From NCBI GenBank assembly GCA_964450915.1, contig CAYVFG010000002.1:14277-78276 (forward strand): a DNA stretch of 64,000 bases, written 5' to 3'. Shown one piece after another: positions 1 through 8,908 of the stretch. Position 1 is the first letter of the stretch. The number at the start of each line of letters is the position of its first letter. The notes below the pieces were generated by a model. The model ran no database searches, was not told the origin of the DNA, and was given only the letters and a program-made list of their open reading frames with translations. The translations under genes were made by a program, and so were the position numbers. The stretch comes from HO2-45-11b sp964450915. GTDB taxonomy: Bacteria; Patescibacteriota; Andersenbacteria; UBA10190.

Positions 1-1108
1 CCATTCCAACGTCGAAAAAGAATACGAATCGTCCAACTACTCCTATGGTCTGAATGTAATGATTATTTACTAAAAATTGATACACAATCGAATATCGCCC
101 AAGCATCAGGGTGATGCCAGTTACTACCAATATCAATCCAGATGTTCGTTCAATGCGCTTTGTGCGCCAATTGATTAGTGCAATACCTGCGAGCATGATC
201 GGGATAATTCCGGTATATGCTGCTAATTCTTGAAATCCTTTCGGTCCGAAGTAATTATCGTGATCTCCAAATATGTAGGGGAAAATAAGAGTAATCGAGT
301 CATATGGGGGATAGCTGAATTCAAACAGCTCAGTGTAGGGCAAACCTGCTGCACGTTCTGTTTCCGGAACGAATTCTTGCAACGGCAGGATTGCTAAAGC
401 GGAAAGGCAAACTCCCAAAATTCCCGCGAATATAGTGAGAGCGATTTTTTTACCAGCACCCTTTACGTTCTGTTTGATAGTTGGAATAAATGTGGTGAGC
501 CCTAAAACCCCTGCTATGAAAAAGACGTACGCCACAACTTGCGGCTGCCCGCTCATTGCAATTGCTGCCGCGACGATTGCAAGAGTTGCTGAGTTTTTAA
601 CCGAGGGCTTTTTCAGTAACACATCTATTGTAATAAGCAACAATGGCAGAAGCATTGTGCTTGTATAGAAATTGACGTGATTCAAATGTCCGATAGAAAA
701 TCCGCAGTAGGCAAAGAGAACAGCACCTAGACTTGCAGCGGCGGGGTGGAATAGTCGCCTTCGCAAATAGGCGTACATGCACACACTGCCTATTAGGAAA
801 TACAGAACAATAGACGCCTGAAGTAGGATGACAGGGGGTACATATAAAGCGCGCAAGATAAGGTGGATAGGGGTAAAGAAGCCCAGTTGACCCCATGCTA
901 ACAGAGGCTGGCCGAATCCGAACTCGTTGCTCCACAGCGGCAGCTGCCAGTGATGTTGAAACTGCGCATAGACTGTTTCAATGGGGTAATAGATGATTTT
1001 AAGATCATCTAAAAAATACATTTGCTGGCCGGAAATAATTGGGCTGAAAAATACGAGCCAGCTTACAAGGACGAGTCCGATTCCAATAAATTGAGGCTTG
1101 ATATTCAT
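1..1108 (-). CDS. YfhO-family polytopic membrane protein (3' end beyond window)
   Basis: An open minus-strand frame runs from an ATG at 1108 through the left edge of the window, 369 codons without a stop, so the C-terminus is missing. The product is strongly hydrophobic with many predicted membrane segments. After the first segment there is an acidic pair (D34, D35) and then LPLWSNEFGFGQPLLAWG, the loop that in YfhO-family proteins follows a Gly-X-Leu-Pro-X-Trp pattern. YfhO proteins are GT-C-fold-like membrane proteins linked to glycosylation of cell-surface polymers, and their substrates are mostly unknown. It begins 4 nt after the stop of the upstream GT-C gene (1113-3269), so the two are very probably co-transcribed. 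It resembles the YfhO genes at 3919, 29241 and 40833. Family assignment is fairly safe; substrate cannot be given. Confidence 0.8.
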   Translation of the reverse strand, partial: MNIKPQFIGIGLVLVSWLVFFSPIISGQQMYFLDDLKIIYYPIETVYAQFQHHWQLPLWSNEFGFGQPLLAWGQLGFFTPIHLILRALYVPPVILLQASIVLYFLIGSVCMYAYLRRRLFHPAAASLGAVLFAYCGFSIGHLNHVNFYTSTMLLPLLLITIDVLLKKPSVKNSATLAIVAAAIAMSGQPQVVAYVFFIAGVLGLTTFIPTIKQNVKGAGKKIALTIFAGILGVCLSALAILPLQEFVPETERAAGLPYTELFEFSYPPYDSITLIFPYIFGDHDNYFGPKGFQELAAYTGIIPIMLAGIALINWRTKRIERTSGLILVVTGITLMLGRYSIVYQFLVNNHYIQTIGVVGRFVFFFDVGM

Positions 1109-1112
1109 ACGT

Positions 1113-3269
1113 TTATTTTTCACTTTCTGGATAGTACGGAACGATACCCGTCATATTAATAATAATATCCCCCGCCTTCGCTGAAGCTTCGGCGGGCAAG
1201 CCTGCCAGAGAGTCTGCATATATAATATCTGCGTTCGGGTTTTTTGCATACAGTCTGAATAGATACGCATTTAAGCTTGTTTGTTGATCGGGGGTAATGC
1301 CTATAATAATAATCCTTTTTTCTTGCGGCGTATTTGTTTCTTCATGAAGCAATTGCCGATATGCATATTGGGTATATGCGGATTGTTCGCGGGCAAAACG
1401 TGTAAGGTTCTGATCTCGGGCAACTACAAAGCCGTATATGCATACAAGTATAAATAGCGCATACCAAATACCATTCCATTTTTTAGGGATGATGCGTTGT
1501 GCTATTGCAACGATTGCGAGGCTGGTTCCGAAGATTGCAAGCGTTAACCATCGAGAGCGCCAATCACTAGTAAATAGAAGAAACGGCCCAACGAACAGTA
1601 ACCACCAAAGATAACTAAATACTAGAATATTCCTTGTGCGCGCATGCTTCCAAAAAGCTACAATACTCGCTATCGCTACTACTATAATAATTACTCCCGG
1701 GTAATATGGACCGGCAGTTTTAAGCCGCCATAGTTCCAAGGTATTTGATAGAAACGATTCTAAGCGATTTGTATATGCAGTTTGCGGCCATAACCGCTGT
1801 TCTGCGGTAAAGCTGGTATATATAACGACATTTCGAACAATATTGATCGGATTTGCCGAGAGTGCGTATGTTTTGTCCGTATGCTTATGCTCGGGGAGCG
1901 TTGGGTCGCCAAGCATCGCCGTATTAACGACGAGGAATGCGCCTGCCATGAGTATGTAGGGCAATATATTGCCAAGTATGTGCTTGAGATTACGTTTTGA
2001 AATTCCAGAAACAAGTTCGATGCCTGCGAGCGCAATCGGGAGAACGATGACGTATTCTTTTGAGAATAACGCAATAACAAACGAAATGATGCTGGCGTAG
2101 AATATTTTTTTATTTCCCGAATCCTTCCATTTGAAATATAAAACAGCTGACAGCATTGCAAATATCGAAGCGAGCAAATCTTGCACAGAACTCCACCAGT
2201 ATAAAAGGCCTATTTTGGAACTGTGCGACATCCACAGAGCAACAGCAAGCAAGCTTGCTGAGCGAGAAGCTGTGATGCGATGTGCTAGTACGAATAAGCA
2301 GCATGCTGTTCCTGCGAACAGCAACATATTCAAGAAGTAATACAAACCCGCATCGGGCGGGAGGACTAGGTGGAGCAAGAGCGGGTAGAGCGAAAAGCTT
2401 ATCGGCCTGTAAAAATCGAAACCAAACTGAGATGCCGGATCTGCGTCTGTGTATCTATGCGGAGTAAGGAGTAGCAATGGATTGTGCTGCCACAGCTGTG
2501 CGACCCGAACAAGAATGGGTACATCGTCGCTATAAAAAAATAAATGTGTTGCAGGCCAATATAGTACAAGCGATGTAATAATTATGATCGCAAAGTATGC
2601 ATGATTTTTTCCATGCAATTTCATGTTTCTGTCTTTGATAACGGGGAGTTGCTGAAAAGTTTTTTGTCGCATGAGAAAAATTGCAGCTACGCATATCATG
2701 ACTCCGAGCCATACTCCTCTTTGATGCGGCAGCGCAAGCCATCGGACTAGTTGCAGCGCAATCGTTGGTTTTTCATACTCGATAAGGCCTAGTGATCCTT
2801 GTTTTTGTATCCCTGCTTGCGTCACGACGCTCGTAGGGTCGAGTGTTGCATCCGATTGATACGCAATTTTTATTGCGTGTGCTTTAGGAAGCTGCTGTGC
2901 GCTGATAGTAATGCTGTACTGCTTACCTGAGCTCATCGCTTGGCGTGGTAGCGCAATACGGCCAAGATTTTTTACTGGAACGTTTTGTTCGGAAATGATG
3001 CGATTTTCAGAAATATCTTTAATACCTATATGGGCCAGGTCGTCTGGGTATTGAGATTCTGCATATAGGCCGATTGCAGAAAGGCCTCGAGAAGCTGCCG
3101 TAAATTCTTCTGTGAGTGGATATGCCGCAAATACCTGGTGTTTATGTGTGCTGTCGGGTGTTCTGTGTACTGCAGTACGCTCACTTGCGCGGATTGATAA
3201 AACGTAGCATAGCGTAATGCTTAGTACAGCGAAAAGCGCTATTTTTGCCTGTTTTTGCCACTTTTTCAT
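1113..3269 (-). CDS. GT-C-type membrane glycosyltransferase with N-terminal extracytoplasmic domain
   Basis: 718 residues from the ATG at 3269; a TTG two codons upstream (3275) is possible but less likely. An N-terminal membrane segment (about 10-26) is followed by a soluble region of some 150 residues rich in beta-strand patterns. Then come about ten membrane segments. The acidic pair in the motif YSDDVP (about residues 246-251) lies in the first large loop, as expected for metal- and lipid-phosphate-sugar-dependent GT-C enzymes, followed by FYRPISFSLYPLLLH. I infer transfer of a sugar from a polyprenyl-phosphate donor on the outer face of the membrane. Near the C-terminus the segment LAGLPAEASAKAG is encoded by an in-frame palindromic repeat (1171-1196). 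A TACTGT hexamer sits 6 nt before the ATG, suggesting a leaderless start. Acceptor and donor are unknown. Confidence 0.72.
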   Translation of the reverse strand: MKKWQKQAKIALFAVLSITLCYVLSIRASERTAVHRTPDSTHKHQVFAAYPLTEEFTAASRGLSAIGLYAESQYPDDLAHIGIKDISENRIISEQNVPVKNLGRIALPRQAMSSGKQYSITISAQQLPKAHAIKIAYQSDATLDPTSVVTQAGIQKQGSLGLIEYEKPTIALQLVRWLALPHQRGVWLGVMICVAAIFLMRQKTFQQLPVIKDRNMKLHGKNHAYFAIIIITSLVLYWPATHLFFYSDDVPILVRVAQLWQHNPLLLLTPHRYTDADPASQFGFDFYRPISFSLYPLLLHLVLPPDAGLYYFLNMLLFAGTACCLFVLAHRITASRSASLLAVALWMSHSSKIGLLYWWSSVQDLLASIFAMLSAVLYFKWKDSGNKKIFYASIISFVIALFSKEYVIVLPIALAGIELVSGISKRNLKHILGNILPYILMAGAFLVVNTAMLGDPTLPEHKHTDKTYALSANPINIVRNVVIYTSFTAEQRLWPQTAYTNRLESFLSNTLELWRLKTAGPYYPGVIIIVVAIASIVAFWKHARTRNILVFSYLWWLLFVGPFLLFTSDWRSRWLTLAIFGTSLAIVAIAQRIIPKKWNGIWYALFILVCIYGFVVARDQNLTRFAREQSAYTQYAYRQLLHEETNTPQEKRIIIIGITPDQQTSLNAYLFRLYAKNPNADIIYADSLAGLPAEASAKAGDIIINMTGIVPYYPESEK
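1171..1196. repeat. GC-rich palindromic element inside a coding region
   Basis: An imperfect inverted repeat with outer arms cccgcc and ggcggg and an internal perfect palindrome gaagcttc. It lies in frame inside the 1113-3269 gene and encodes part of LPAEASAKAG on the minus strand. It is locally far more GC-rich than its surroundings. From general familiarity, the same peptide recurs in unrelated Parcubacteria proteins. A degenerate relative lies at 53839-53859. Confidence 0.65.
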
Positions 3270-3275
3270 GTTCAA

Positions 3276-3281
3276 ACAGTA
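3276..3281 (-). promoter_or_regulatory. -10-like hexamer TACTGT, leaderless-type spacing
   Basis: TACTGT on the minus strand ends exactly 6 nt before the ATG at 3269. It is one of a set of TANNNT hexamers at this spacing at transcription-unit starts in the window. No convincing -35 was seen. Confidence 0.4.
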
Positions 3282-3309
3282 GCATGTATGAAGGAAGTAC
3301 GTTAAGAGG

Positions 3310-3315
3310 CATACT
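3310..3315 (+). promoter_or_regulatory. -10-like hexamer CATACT, leaderless-type spacing
   Basis: CATACT lies 7 nt before the ATG at 3323, on the opposite strand from and 28 nt away from the TACTGT hexamer of the divergent gene. A purine-rich taagagg upstream could instead act as a distant Shine-Dalgarno site if transcription began earlier. Confidence 0.35.
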
Positions 3316-3322
3316 TATTACC

Positions 3323-3937
3323 ATGCGCATTGCATGGTATGTATGTTTCATCACTTTGATCGTATTCGTATTTTTATACGCGTGGTATTTGCCTGCAAAC
3401 AATGCGAAACAACTTATTCTCGATTTGCCCGCGAACGGAATCAGCAAGAGTATTGCAGTTACGAATGATACGAAGATAGTTCAGGAGATTAGGCTAGAGC
3501 AATCCGCAAATAGCATAGAATTGCCATTATGCGTTGGGCAGCCTAGTGCACCTGGAATGATTCATCTTACTGTTCTCAAGGATAGCAAGGTTATTACGGG
3601 ACAGGATCAGTATATTGAACCAGATATTGTATTTGCGTTGCCTGGTGCGGGAATTTCTGGGGATGTTACGCTTGAATTTGTATTTTCCGGAATAGAAAAG
3701 AATAGCGATATTGCCATTCCTACTGCATTCGGAAAATATGCGAATTTGTCAGGGACGGTTACGCAATATGTATTGCAAGGCAATCAGTGGAAATCAGTTG
3801 ATACCAGAAACGGCAATATTGCATTGACGCTGTACCATATTCCGCCAAAAAATCATGTATTTGCGATGGTAGAGTCATTTATAGTACCAATGATCGGAAT
3901 AATCGTATTCATAATTCTATGCGCAAAGAATTTGTAA
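3323..3937 (+). CDS. Membrane-anchored protein with extracytoplasmic beta-rich domain, unknown function
   Basis: 204 residues, starting at MRIAWYV; the frame is open further upstream, but that would run into the divergent gene's start region. A membrane segment (about 5-23) is followed by about 150 residues of alternating hydrophobic strands and a second membrane segment at the C-terminus (VPMIGIIVFIILC). Both ends are therefore membrane-anchored with the middle outside. The middle resembles in pattern the soluble N-terminal regions of the GT-C proteins at 1113 and 9449 and the proteins at 47654 and 49047, but here no GT-C domain follows. Its stop overlaps the start of the YfhO gene 3919-5652 by 19 nt, so the pair is probably translated together. 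I do not recognise a named family. A role in binding or presenting the glycan acceptor to the YfhO partner is only a guess. Confidence 0.7.
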   Translation: MRIAWYVCFITLIVFVFLYAWYLPANNAKQLILDLPANGISKSIAVTNDTKIVQEIRLEQSANSIELPLCVGQPSAPGMIHLTVLKDSKVITGQDQYIEPDIVFALPGAGISGDVTLEFVFSGIEKNSDIAIPTAFGKYANLSGTVTQYVLQGNQWKSVDTRNGNIALTLYHIPPKNHVFAMVESFIVPMIGIIVFIILCAKNL

Positions 3938-5652
3938 TTATTTCGCTTGTTGGATTGCTGCTTGCAGGTATTGCGACGGCGCCATTATATGTTCATCCCG
4001 AATATATAAGCAATCATGGTGATATCAATCGAGGATTGATATATAACGCAATTGCGAAGCGAGATATACTGAGCGGCCATCTGCCTGCGTGGAATCAATA
4101 CATTTGCGGAGGCATGCCGCTTGTGGGCGATTTGGAATCGTGGTTTCTGCATCCGATATTTTTCCTGACCTTTCCGTTTCCCGAGGTATTGGCGATGAAG
4201 ATAGGGTATACGCTGGTACTTTTCAGCTCGTTTGTGGGCTTTTATGCATTGGCTCGAATTATTTTAAAATTCAAGATTACAGGTGCTGCGCTGTTTGCAA
4301 TAATTGTAGCGTTTGGCGGGTACATCTCAGCGCACTTAGCAGAAGGGTATTACGTATGGACAGCAAGCGCATACGTGCCATGGTTTTTGTTGTCCGCCAT
4401 GTTGGCATTGAGAAATTTGAAATTCATCCCGTTTGCCGGATTGATGCTCGCATTCATGTTTGGAGCAGGAAGTATGCATCTAGCCGTATACAGCATGCTT
4501 TTTATAGGGATTATATATGCATTCCCTATGGCTGAAAGCAAATTTTTCCGACGCGTTACACTATGGCTGGCGATCGGCGCGTTTTTCGTAATCCTATCTG
4601 CCGCAAAGCTTCTCCCGGCGCTTTCCCTTCTTACGGCAACCAGTTCCAGAGAAGGATTTGCGCCCGCTATTACAATGCTTCCGGAAATACTATTTGGCAG
4701 AGGATTGCTTGGGCCGGTCATGCAGGCCGGGCAAATAATTCGATGGGGAGAATTCGACGAATATATCGGAATGCTTACGGGAACTGTGGCTGTTATCGGC
4801 GCCAGCATATTTCGAAAAAGGCTATGGCATGCATACAAAGCATTTTTGGTCGCGAGCATTATAATGGCAGTTATTGCATTTTTGCCGTTACCGATTACGC
4901 ATGGATTTATCAGTCATGTTTTTGATTTATTCCGCATGCCAAGCAGGGTGTTGCTGTTTGCGGTATTTGGGATCGCGCTTGTTGCAGGATACGCAGTTGA
5001 CGCAATTGCTTTGCCTCGAGGTGTTTTTGCGATAAAAGCGTTGATACTGCTTGTTATTACGCTGGATCTTCTTTCGAACGACATAACGCTTTTTTCTCGA
5101 ACGTTTACGGTGCCTCTTCCGGAAAAGCATGCGGAGACAACGTTTCAGCGAGTCAGCCATGCGTACACTTCTGGGGATGAGGTGTATTATCGGGCAATAT
5201 ATTTGGATTTTCTGGAAAATAGAGGGACGAAGGATGTGTGCAGGTTTTATCAAGCGGGGCCGTTTAGTAGATCAATTGACGAAACGGATCCGAGGTATAT
5301 CTCTCAAGGAGAAATATATTTGGATGATGCAAAATCCGGAACCGTCTCATATACAATGAATACCAGGAGCGAATATAGTATTCACGCAAACATTCAGTCA
5401 GCAACGCGAATTATCATTAATCAAAATTATTATCCGGGCTGGGTGGCAAGTTCCGGGCAAAGAGTTGAAAATTATCATGGCGTTATCGCTATTTCTGTCG
5501 TGCCTGGAATATATGATATTACGCTGAGGTACAATCCGAATACGGTGTATTGGGGAATGGGAATATCTGCGCTTGGTTTTTTGATTGGCTTGCTGGTGAT
5601 TATGAGAAGATCTGGTCGTACCACTGGCGATACCAATCAACAAACCTCTTAG
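3919..5652 (+). CDS. YfhO-family membrane protein
   Basis: 577 residues with about a dozen membrane segments. After the first segment comes an aspartate (HGDINRG, D35) and LPAWNQYICGGMPLVGD (about 55-71), matching the conserved first loop of YfhO proteins. The C-terminal soluble part contains NYYPGWVASSG followed by a beta-rich stretch and a last membrane segment, a typical YfhO ending. Family members take part in glycosylation of wall or lipid-linked polymers, and I infer the same here. It overlaps the preceding small membrane protein by 19 nt. Its 3' end overlaps the convergent epimerase gene by 53 nt, an unusually long tail-to-tail overlap. It is shorter than the YfhO proteins at 29241 and 40833 because the C-terminal extracytoplasmic part is smaller. 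Confidence 0.8.
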   Translation: MRKEFVIISLVGLLLAGIATAPLYVHPEYISNHGDINRGLIYNAIAKRDILSGHLPAWNQYICGGMPLVGDLESWFLHPIFFLTFPFPEVLAMKIGYTLVLFSSFVGFYALARIILKFKITGAALFAIIVAFGGYISAHLAEGYYVWTASAYVPWFLLSAMLALRNLKFIPFAGLMLAFMFGAGSMHLAVYSMLFIGIIYAFPMAESKFFRRVTLWLAIGAFFVILSAAKLLPALSLLTATSSREGFAPAITMLPEILFGRGLLGPVMQAGQIIRWGEFDEYIGMLTGTVAVIGASIFRKRLWHAYKAFLVASIIMAVIAFLPLPITHGFISHVFDLFRMPSRVLLFAVFGIALVAGYAVDAIALPRGVFAIKALILLVITLDLLSNDITLFSRTFTVPLPEKHAETTFQRVSHAYTSGDEVYYRAIYLDFLENRGTKDVCRFYQAGPFSRSIDETDPRYISQGEIYLDDAKSGTVSYTMNTRSEYSIHANIQSATRIIINQNYYPGWVASSGQRVENYHGVIAISVVPGIYDITLRYNPNTVYWGMGISALGFLIGLLVIMRRSGRTTGDTNQQTS

Positions 5653-6562
5653 CCCCTTCTTCTATTGGAGTTGTCGGATTGTAATGTAGATCCTTTTTTG
5701 CATTTGAAATATCAGCCAGGGTGCTTGAGATTTCTCCTGGCAATAAGTCTGCTATTTTTACAATTGCCTTTTTCCCGATCGCAGATTCGAACGCCGCAAC
5801 CATGCGAGGAAGCTTAACCCCGTCAGATTCGCCAAGATTATATACATGATAGCCATGTACGTTATCGAATGCAGATATGACGCCCTGAATAATATCGTCG
5901 ATGTAGGTAAAGTCTCTGCTTGTTCCTTCTCCTCGCAGTACAATTTCTTCTCCGTTCATAATTGCTTTCGTGAATGCAAATGGCGCCATTTCCGGCCTAC
6001 CCCATGGGCCATATACGGTAAAGAATCTCAAGCAGGTTGTAGGTACGCCATATAAATGATGCCAGGTGTAGGCGAGTGCTTCTGTTGCTACTTTTGTTGC
6101 TGCGTACGGAGAAATCGGGTGCATAATATTCATATCCTCTCGAAATGGCAACTCCTTTTGGCCTCCGTATACGGAAGAGCTTGATGCGATCACTATCTTT
6201 TCTATCTTATTTTTTTGCGCAGCTTCTAGCACTGACGCAGTTCCCGTAACGTTTGAGTTTGTATATGTGAGAGGAGATTGGATGCTTCTTGGGATTGCTG
6301 CCCATGCACCCAAATGAATAATTGCAGTGATGCCATGTTCTTGGATAGTGCGCGTCACAAGCGCTTCGTCACAAAAATCTCCACGTACAAGAGTAACTGC
6401 TTCTTCCGGCTCAAACATATTCGCTACGCGCGCCTCTTTTAAGCGAGGATCGTATCGGTCGTTAAAATCATCAATAAGAACCACACTATCACCGCGATTA
6501 AGAAGTGCTCGCGCCGTATGCGATCCGATGAATCCCGCCCCACCAGTTATTAGAATATTCAT
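5600..6562 (-). CDS. NAD-dependent epimerase, UDP-glucuronate/UDP-glucose 4-epimerase type
   Basis: 320 residues, an extended short-chain dehydrogenase/reductase. The Rossmann motif GGAGFIG is at 7-13, the catalytic serine cluster IASSSSVYG at about 125-133 and the YxxxK pair at Y153/K157 (SPYAATK). The segment RFFTVYGPWGRPEMAP is characteristic of UDP-glucuronate 4-epimerases, which convert UDP-glucuronate to UDP-galacturonate; UDP-glucose 4-epimerase or a dehydratase cannot be excluded. It acts in the cytoplasm and would supply a sugar nucleotide to the locus. It starts 1 nt after the stop of the SDR gene 6564-7598, so both belong to one transcript. The 3' end overlaps the YfhO gene on the other strand by 53 nt without destroying either frame. 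Confidence 0.85.
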   Translation of the reverse strand: MNILITGGAGFIGSHTARALLNRGDSVVLIDDFNDRYDPRLKEARVANMFEPEEAVTLVRGDFCDEALVTRTIQEHGITAIIHLGAWAAIPRSIQSPLTYTNSNVTGTASVLEAAQKNKIEKIVIASSSSVYGGQKELPFREDMNIMHPISPYAATKVATEALAYTWHHLYGVPTTCLRFFTVYGPWGRPEMAPFAFTKAIMNGEEIVLRGEGTSRDFTYIDDIIQGVISAFDNVHGYHVYNLGESDGVKLPRMVAAFESAIGKKAIVKIADLLPGEISSTLADISNAKKDLHYNPTTPIEEGAKRFVDWYRQWYDQIFS

Positions 6563-6563
6563 A

Positions 6564-7598
6564 TTAAAATATATTTTTGATTACTCCTAAAATTCCTTGT
6601 TTCCACGGAACTCGATGAGATACGCCGCTTTTATTTTGAAAATCTTTCAAATGCGCAACGTACCAATCGTAATTTTTGACAAGCGCTTGCTTGTTGGAAA
6701 ACCTCGGGGCGTATCCTAATTGCTTCTCCGCTTTTTCTATAGATACAAAGGAATCTACTGACGCCGTTTCGTATACCCACTTATACAATGGGGAAATATG
6801 CAAGGCTTCCAAGATTCGCAGCGTCCAAATCATGGGAGCAGCCGGAAAGCCGATGATGCGCTTTCCGTGGCCGGCCTTATCGAGTACGGCTTGATAATCT
6901 TCCTTCATGGTCGTGTATTCTTTTGCTCCAATATTGTATGTATCGTTTGCAACGGATTCGTCGATTGTCATACACAAATAAATTGCGTCGCACAAATCGT
7001 CTACGTCGAGAAGCTGATATTTGTTATTTCCCATGCCGATCATCGGGAAATTATGGCCTGTTAATGCCCAATCATAAAACAGTGCAAATACCCCCAGTCT
7101 CTCGGGGCCAACGAATGATTTTGGACGGATAACGGATACGCATTTACCTTGAGCGCGGAATTTTTCGCATTCTTGCTCCGCTAGGATTTTTGCTTCGCCG
7201 TATGCGCCAACTCCTTGAAGCTTGTCTGTTTCATACAGCGGGTGATGATCCGGGATCCCGTACACTGCAGTAGAAGAAATATGCACAACTCGCTGTACGC
7301 CATGCTCGAATGCCGAGGCAAGAACGTTTCTTGTTCCATCCACGTCGGTACTGTAAATATCCTCTTTCGAATAGAGCGGGAGCGCTGCGGCGCAATGCAC
7401 TACGATGTCTACGCCGGGCATTGCTGCATCAAGGTCGGATTTATCTCGAATATCTTTTTTAACAACGGTTATCTGGCCTCGTTCCGGATAATCGAAATCG
7501 GCAATATCGTATGAAATGACATTATGCCCTTTTGCAAGTAAGTATCTTGTTAGGTTGATGCCTAAAAACCCCGCTCCGCCTGTGATAAGAATTTTCAT
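6564..7598 (-). CDS. NAD(P)-dependent extended SDR, sugar-nucleotide epimerase/reductase-like
   Basis: 344 residues from MKILITGGAGFLG; the frame is open upstream but would overlap the divergent flippase gene, and the motif position fixes the start. Seen are the Rossmann GGAGFLG (7-13), the HISSTAVYG serine region (about 106-114) and the YGEAK catalytic pair Y133/K137, followed by a substrate domain with VIRPKSFVGPERLG. This is the atypical-to-extended SDR group that includes UDP-glucose epimerase-like and reductase-like enzymes. The exact reaction cannot be read from sequence. It is the first gene of a two-gene minus-strand unit with the epimerase at 5600. A TATACT hexamer 8 nt upstream of the ATG is a likely -10, and the divergent flippase starts only 38 nt away. 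Confidence 0.8.
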   Translation of the reverse strand: MKILITGGAGFLGINLTRYLLAKGHNVISYDIADFDYPERGQITVVKKDIRDKSDLDAAMPGVDIVVHCAAALPLYSKEDIYSTDVDGTRNVLASAFEHGVQRVVHISSTAVYGIPDHHPLYETDKLQGVGAYGEAKILAEQECEKFRAQGKCVSVIRPKSFVGPERLGVFALFYDWALTGHNFPMIGMGNNKYQLLDVDDLCDAIYLCMTIDESVANDTYNIGAKEYTTMKEDYQAVLDKAGHGKRIIGFPAAPMIWTLRILEALHISPLYKWVYETASVDSFVSIEKAEKQLGYAPRFSNKQALVKNYDWYVAHLKDFQNKSGVSHRVPWKQGILGVIKNIF

Positions 7599-7606
7599 AT
7601 ATCTGC

Positions 7607-7612
7607 AGTATA
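7607..7612 (-). promoter_or_regulatory. -10-like TATACT for the SDR operon
   Basis: TATACT on the minus strand, 8 nt before the ATG at 7598. The divergent flippase has its own TATGAT 12 nt away, so the two promoters are back to back in a 38-nt gap. Confidence 0.45.
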
Positions 7613-7624
7613 CACAAGATGTAG

Positions 7625-7630
7625 TATGAT
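7625..7630 (+). promoter_or_regulatory. -10-like TATGAT, leaderless-type spacing
   Basis: TATGAT ends exactly 6 nt before the ATG at 7637, so a transcript initiating at the usual distance from a -10 would begin at or next to the start codon. This supports 7637 over the in-frame ATGs at 7676 and 7703. Confidence 0.5.
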
Positions 7631-7636
7631 GAAAGC

Positions 7637-8908
7637 ATGGGAATTTTATTGCTGTATGAGGGAATATTGGATTCCATGCATAAAAGAATTTTTGGCGTAA
7701 CGATGGGTCCAAAGACAATTGAGTTCTTAAAGCAATTGCACTGGTCGATGATTGGGGGAGTTGTTGCAGCAATTATTTCATTTGCAGTTTCAGTTTGGGC
7801 CGGACGCGTTCTTGGAACAGATCAGTATGGGCAGTACAGCTTCGCAGTGGCGACTGCGCAACTTATTGCATTGTTTATTACATGGAGTTTTGAAATTGCG
7901 ATTGTGCGCGCGCTTGCTTTTACAAGGGAAGATGCATCCAGCCAGAACTACATTATCTCTTCTGCGATTTTATTTTTAATTGTCACGATCGTATTGGCTA
8001 ACCTTGTTTCCTACCTTCTGCCGTTTCCATTCTTGAAAGGTATTGTTATGGCGTTTGCAACGGTGCTTGCTATCAAGCAGCTATTCGACGGAATGATGCG
8101 CGGACTAGGATTGTTCGGCTACCAGGCTGTCGGAAAAGTTATTGAGGCATGTGCGGTGCTTAGCGTCTTTGCCTTTATGGCGTACGAAGGGCTGCACTCA
8201 TATACATATTACCTGCTTGCCTCGTTACTCGGAGGATTCTGCCTCATCTTGTGGTACTCGGTGCGGATTCGATTCGATGCATCTTTCAAGCAGATTTCTC
8301 ATTCTGCATTTCAGGTATTGTGGACATACGGATCGCGCGCAATCATTTGGCTCGTACTATCGACCGTGCTTGGGTTTGCCGCAAAGTTTATTATCAAATA
8401 TGAGCTGGGGAATCAATTTCTCGGACAGTTTGCGGCATATAACATGGTATCGATTACGGTAATGACATTTTTGGGAGGATTAATTGCCAACGTATTTTTC
8501 CCTGTTGCAGTCCAAGAAGGGGACAGTGAAGAAATGTGGAAGCGAATGCGCAAGGGAACGCTTGTGGGAGCATTGCCGTTATTAATTGCTGGTATTTTTA
8601 TCACAAATACCGCCGTAGCCTTATATGGGGATGCGTATTACCTCTCGCTTTGGTTCGGCGCCGGTATGGCTGTTATCGCCGTTATTCAATTTTTTACGGG
8701 CATGTACTGGTGGGCTATCGCAAGCGATGGCGTGATTGGCGTGCGGTATATGGCGTTTCATAGCGCAGTTGGCGGACTCATATTCGTAGCGGCTCTGGCT
8801 ACGCTTCTTCATATGTATATGCTGTGGGGAATTATCATGAGCTACGGCCTCTGGAGTTTGTATGCTTGCGCCGTTATTTATAGGTGGCGAGTTATATTAA
8901 AGCACTAA
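7637..8908 (+). CDS. Wzx-like oligosaccharide flippase (MOP superfamily)
   Basis: 423 residues with about twelve membrane segments and the N-terminal pattern of polysaccharide flippases: a polar start, a first segment (MIGGVVAAIISFAVSVWAG), then GRVLGTDQYGQYSFAVA, the conserved loop of the MATE/MOP polysaccharide exporters. These proteins move polyprenyl-diphosphate-linked oligosaccharides from the inner to the outer membrane leaflet. The start at 7637 is favoured by a TATGAT hexamer 6 nt upstream; starts at 7676 (MHKRIFG) or 7703 would give a more usual short N-terminus. It is divergent from the SDR operon and ends in a 4-nt tail-to-tail overlap with the pseudopilin-like gene. A second flippase of this kind is at 49576 and a MurJ-like one at 46107, so several lipid-linked glycans may be exported. 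Confidence 0.82.
   Translation: MGILLLYEGILDSMHKRIFGVTMGPKTIEFLKQLHWSMIGGVVAAIISFAVSVWAGRVLGTDQYGQYSFAVATAQLIALFITWSFEIAIVRALAFTREDASSQNYIISSAILFLIVTIVLANLVSYLLPFPFLKGIVMAFATVLAIKQLFDGMMRGLGLFGYQAVGKVIEACAVLSVFAFMAYEGLHSYTYYLLASLLGGFCLILWYSVRIRFDASFKQISHSAFQVLWTYGSRAIIWLVLSTVLGFAAKFIIKYELGNQFLGQFAAYNMVSITVMTFLGGLIANVFFPVAVQEGDSEEMWKRMRKGTLVGALPLLIAGIFITNTAVALYGDAYYLSLWFGAGMAVIAVIQFFTGMYWWAIASDGVIGVRYMAFHSAVGGLIFVAALATLLHMYMLWGIIMSYGLWSLYACAVIYRWRVILKH

Noticed and set aside
6564..7772. A longer SDR reading frame starting at 7772
   Set aside because: The extra 58 residues run across the divergent flippase gene and its promoter and precede a perfect GGAGFLG N-terminus at 7598.
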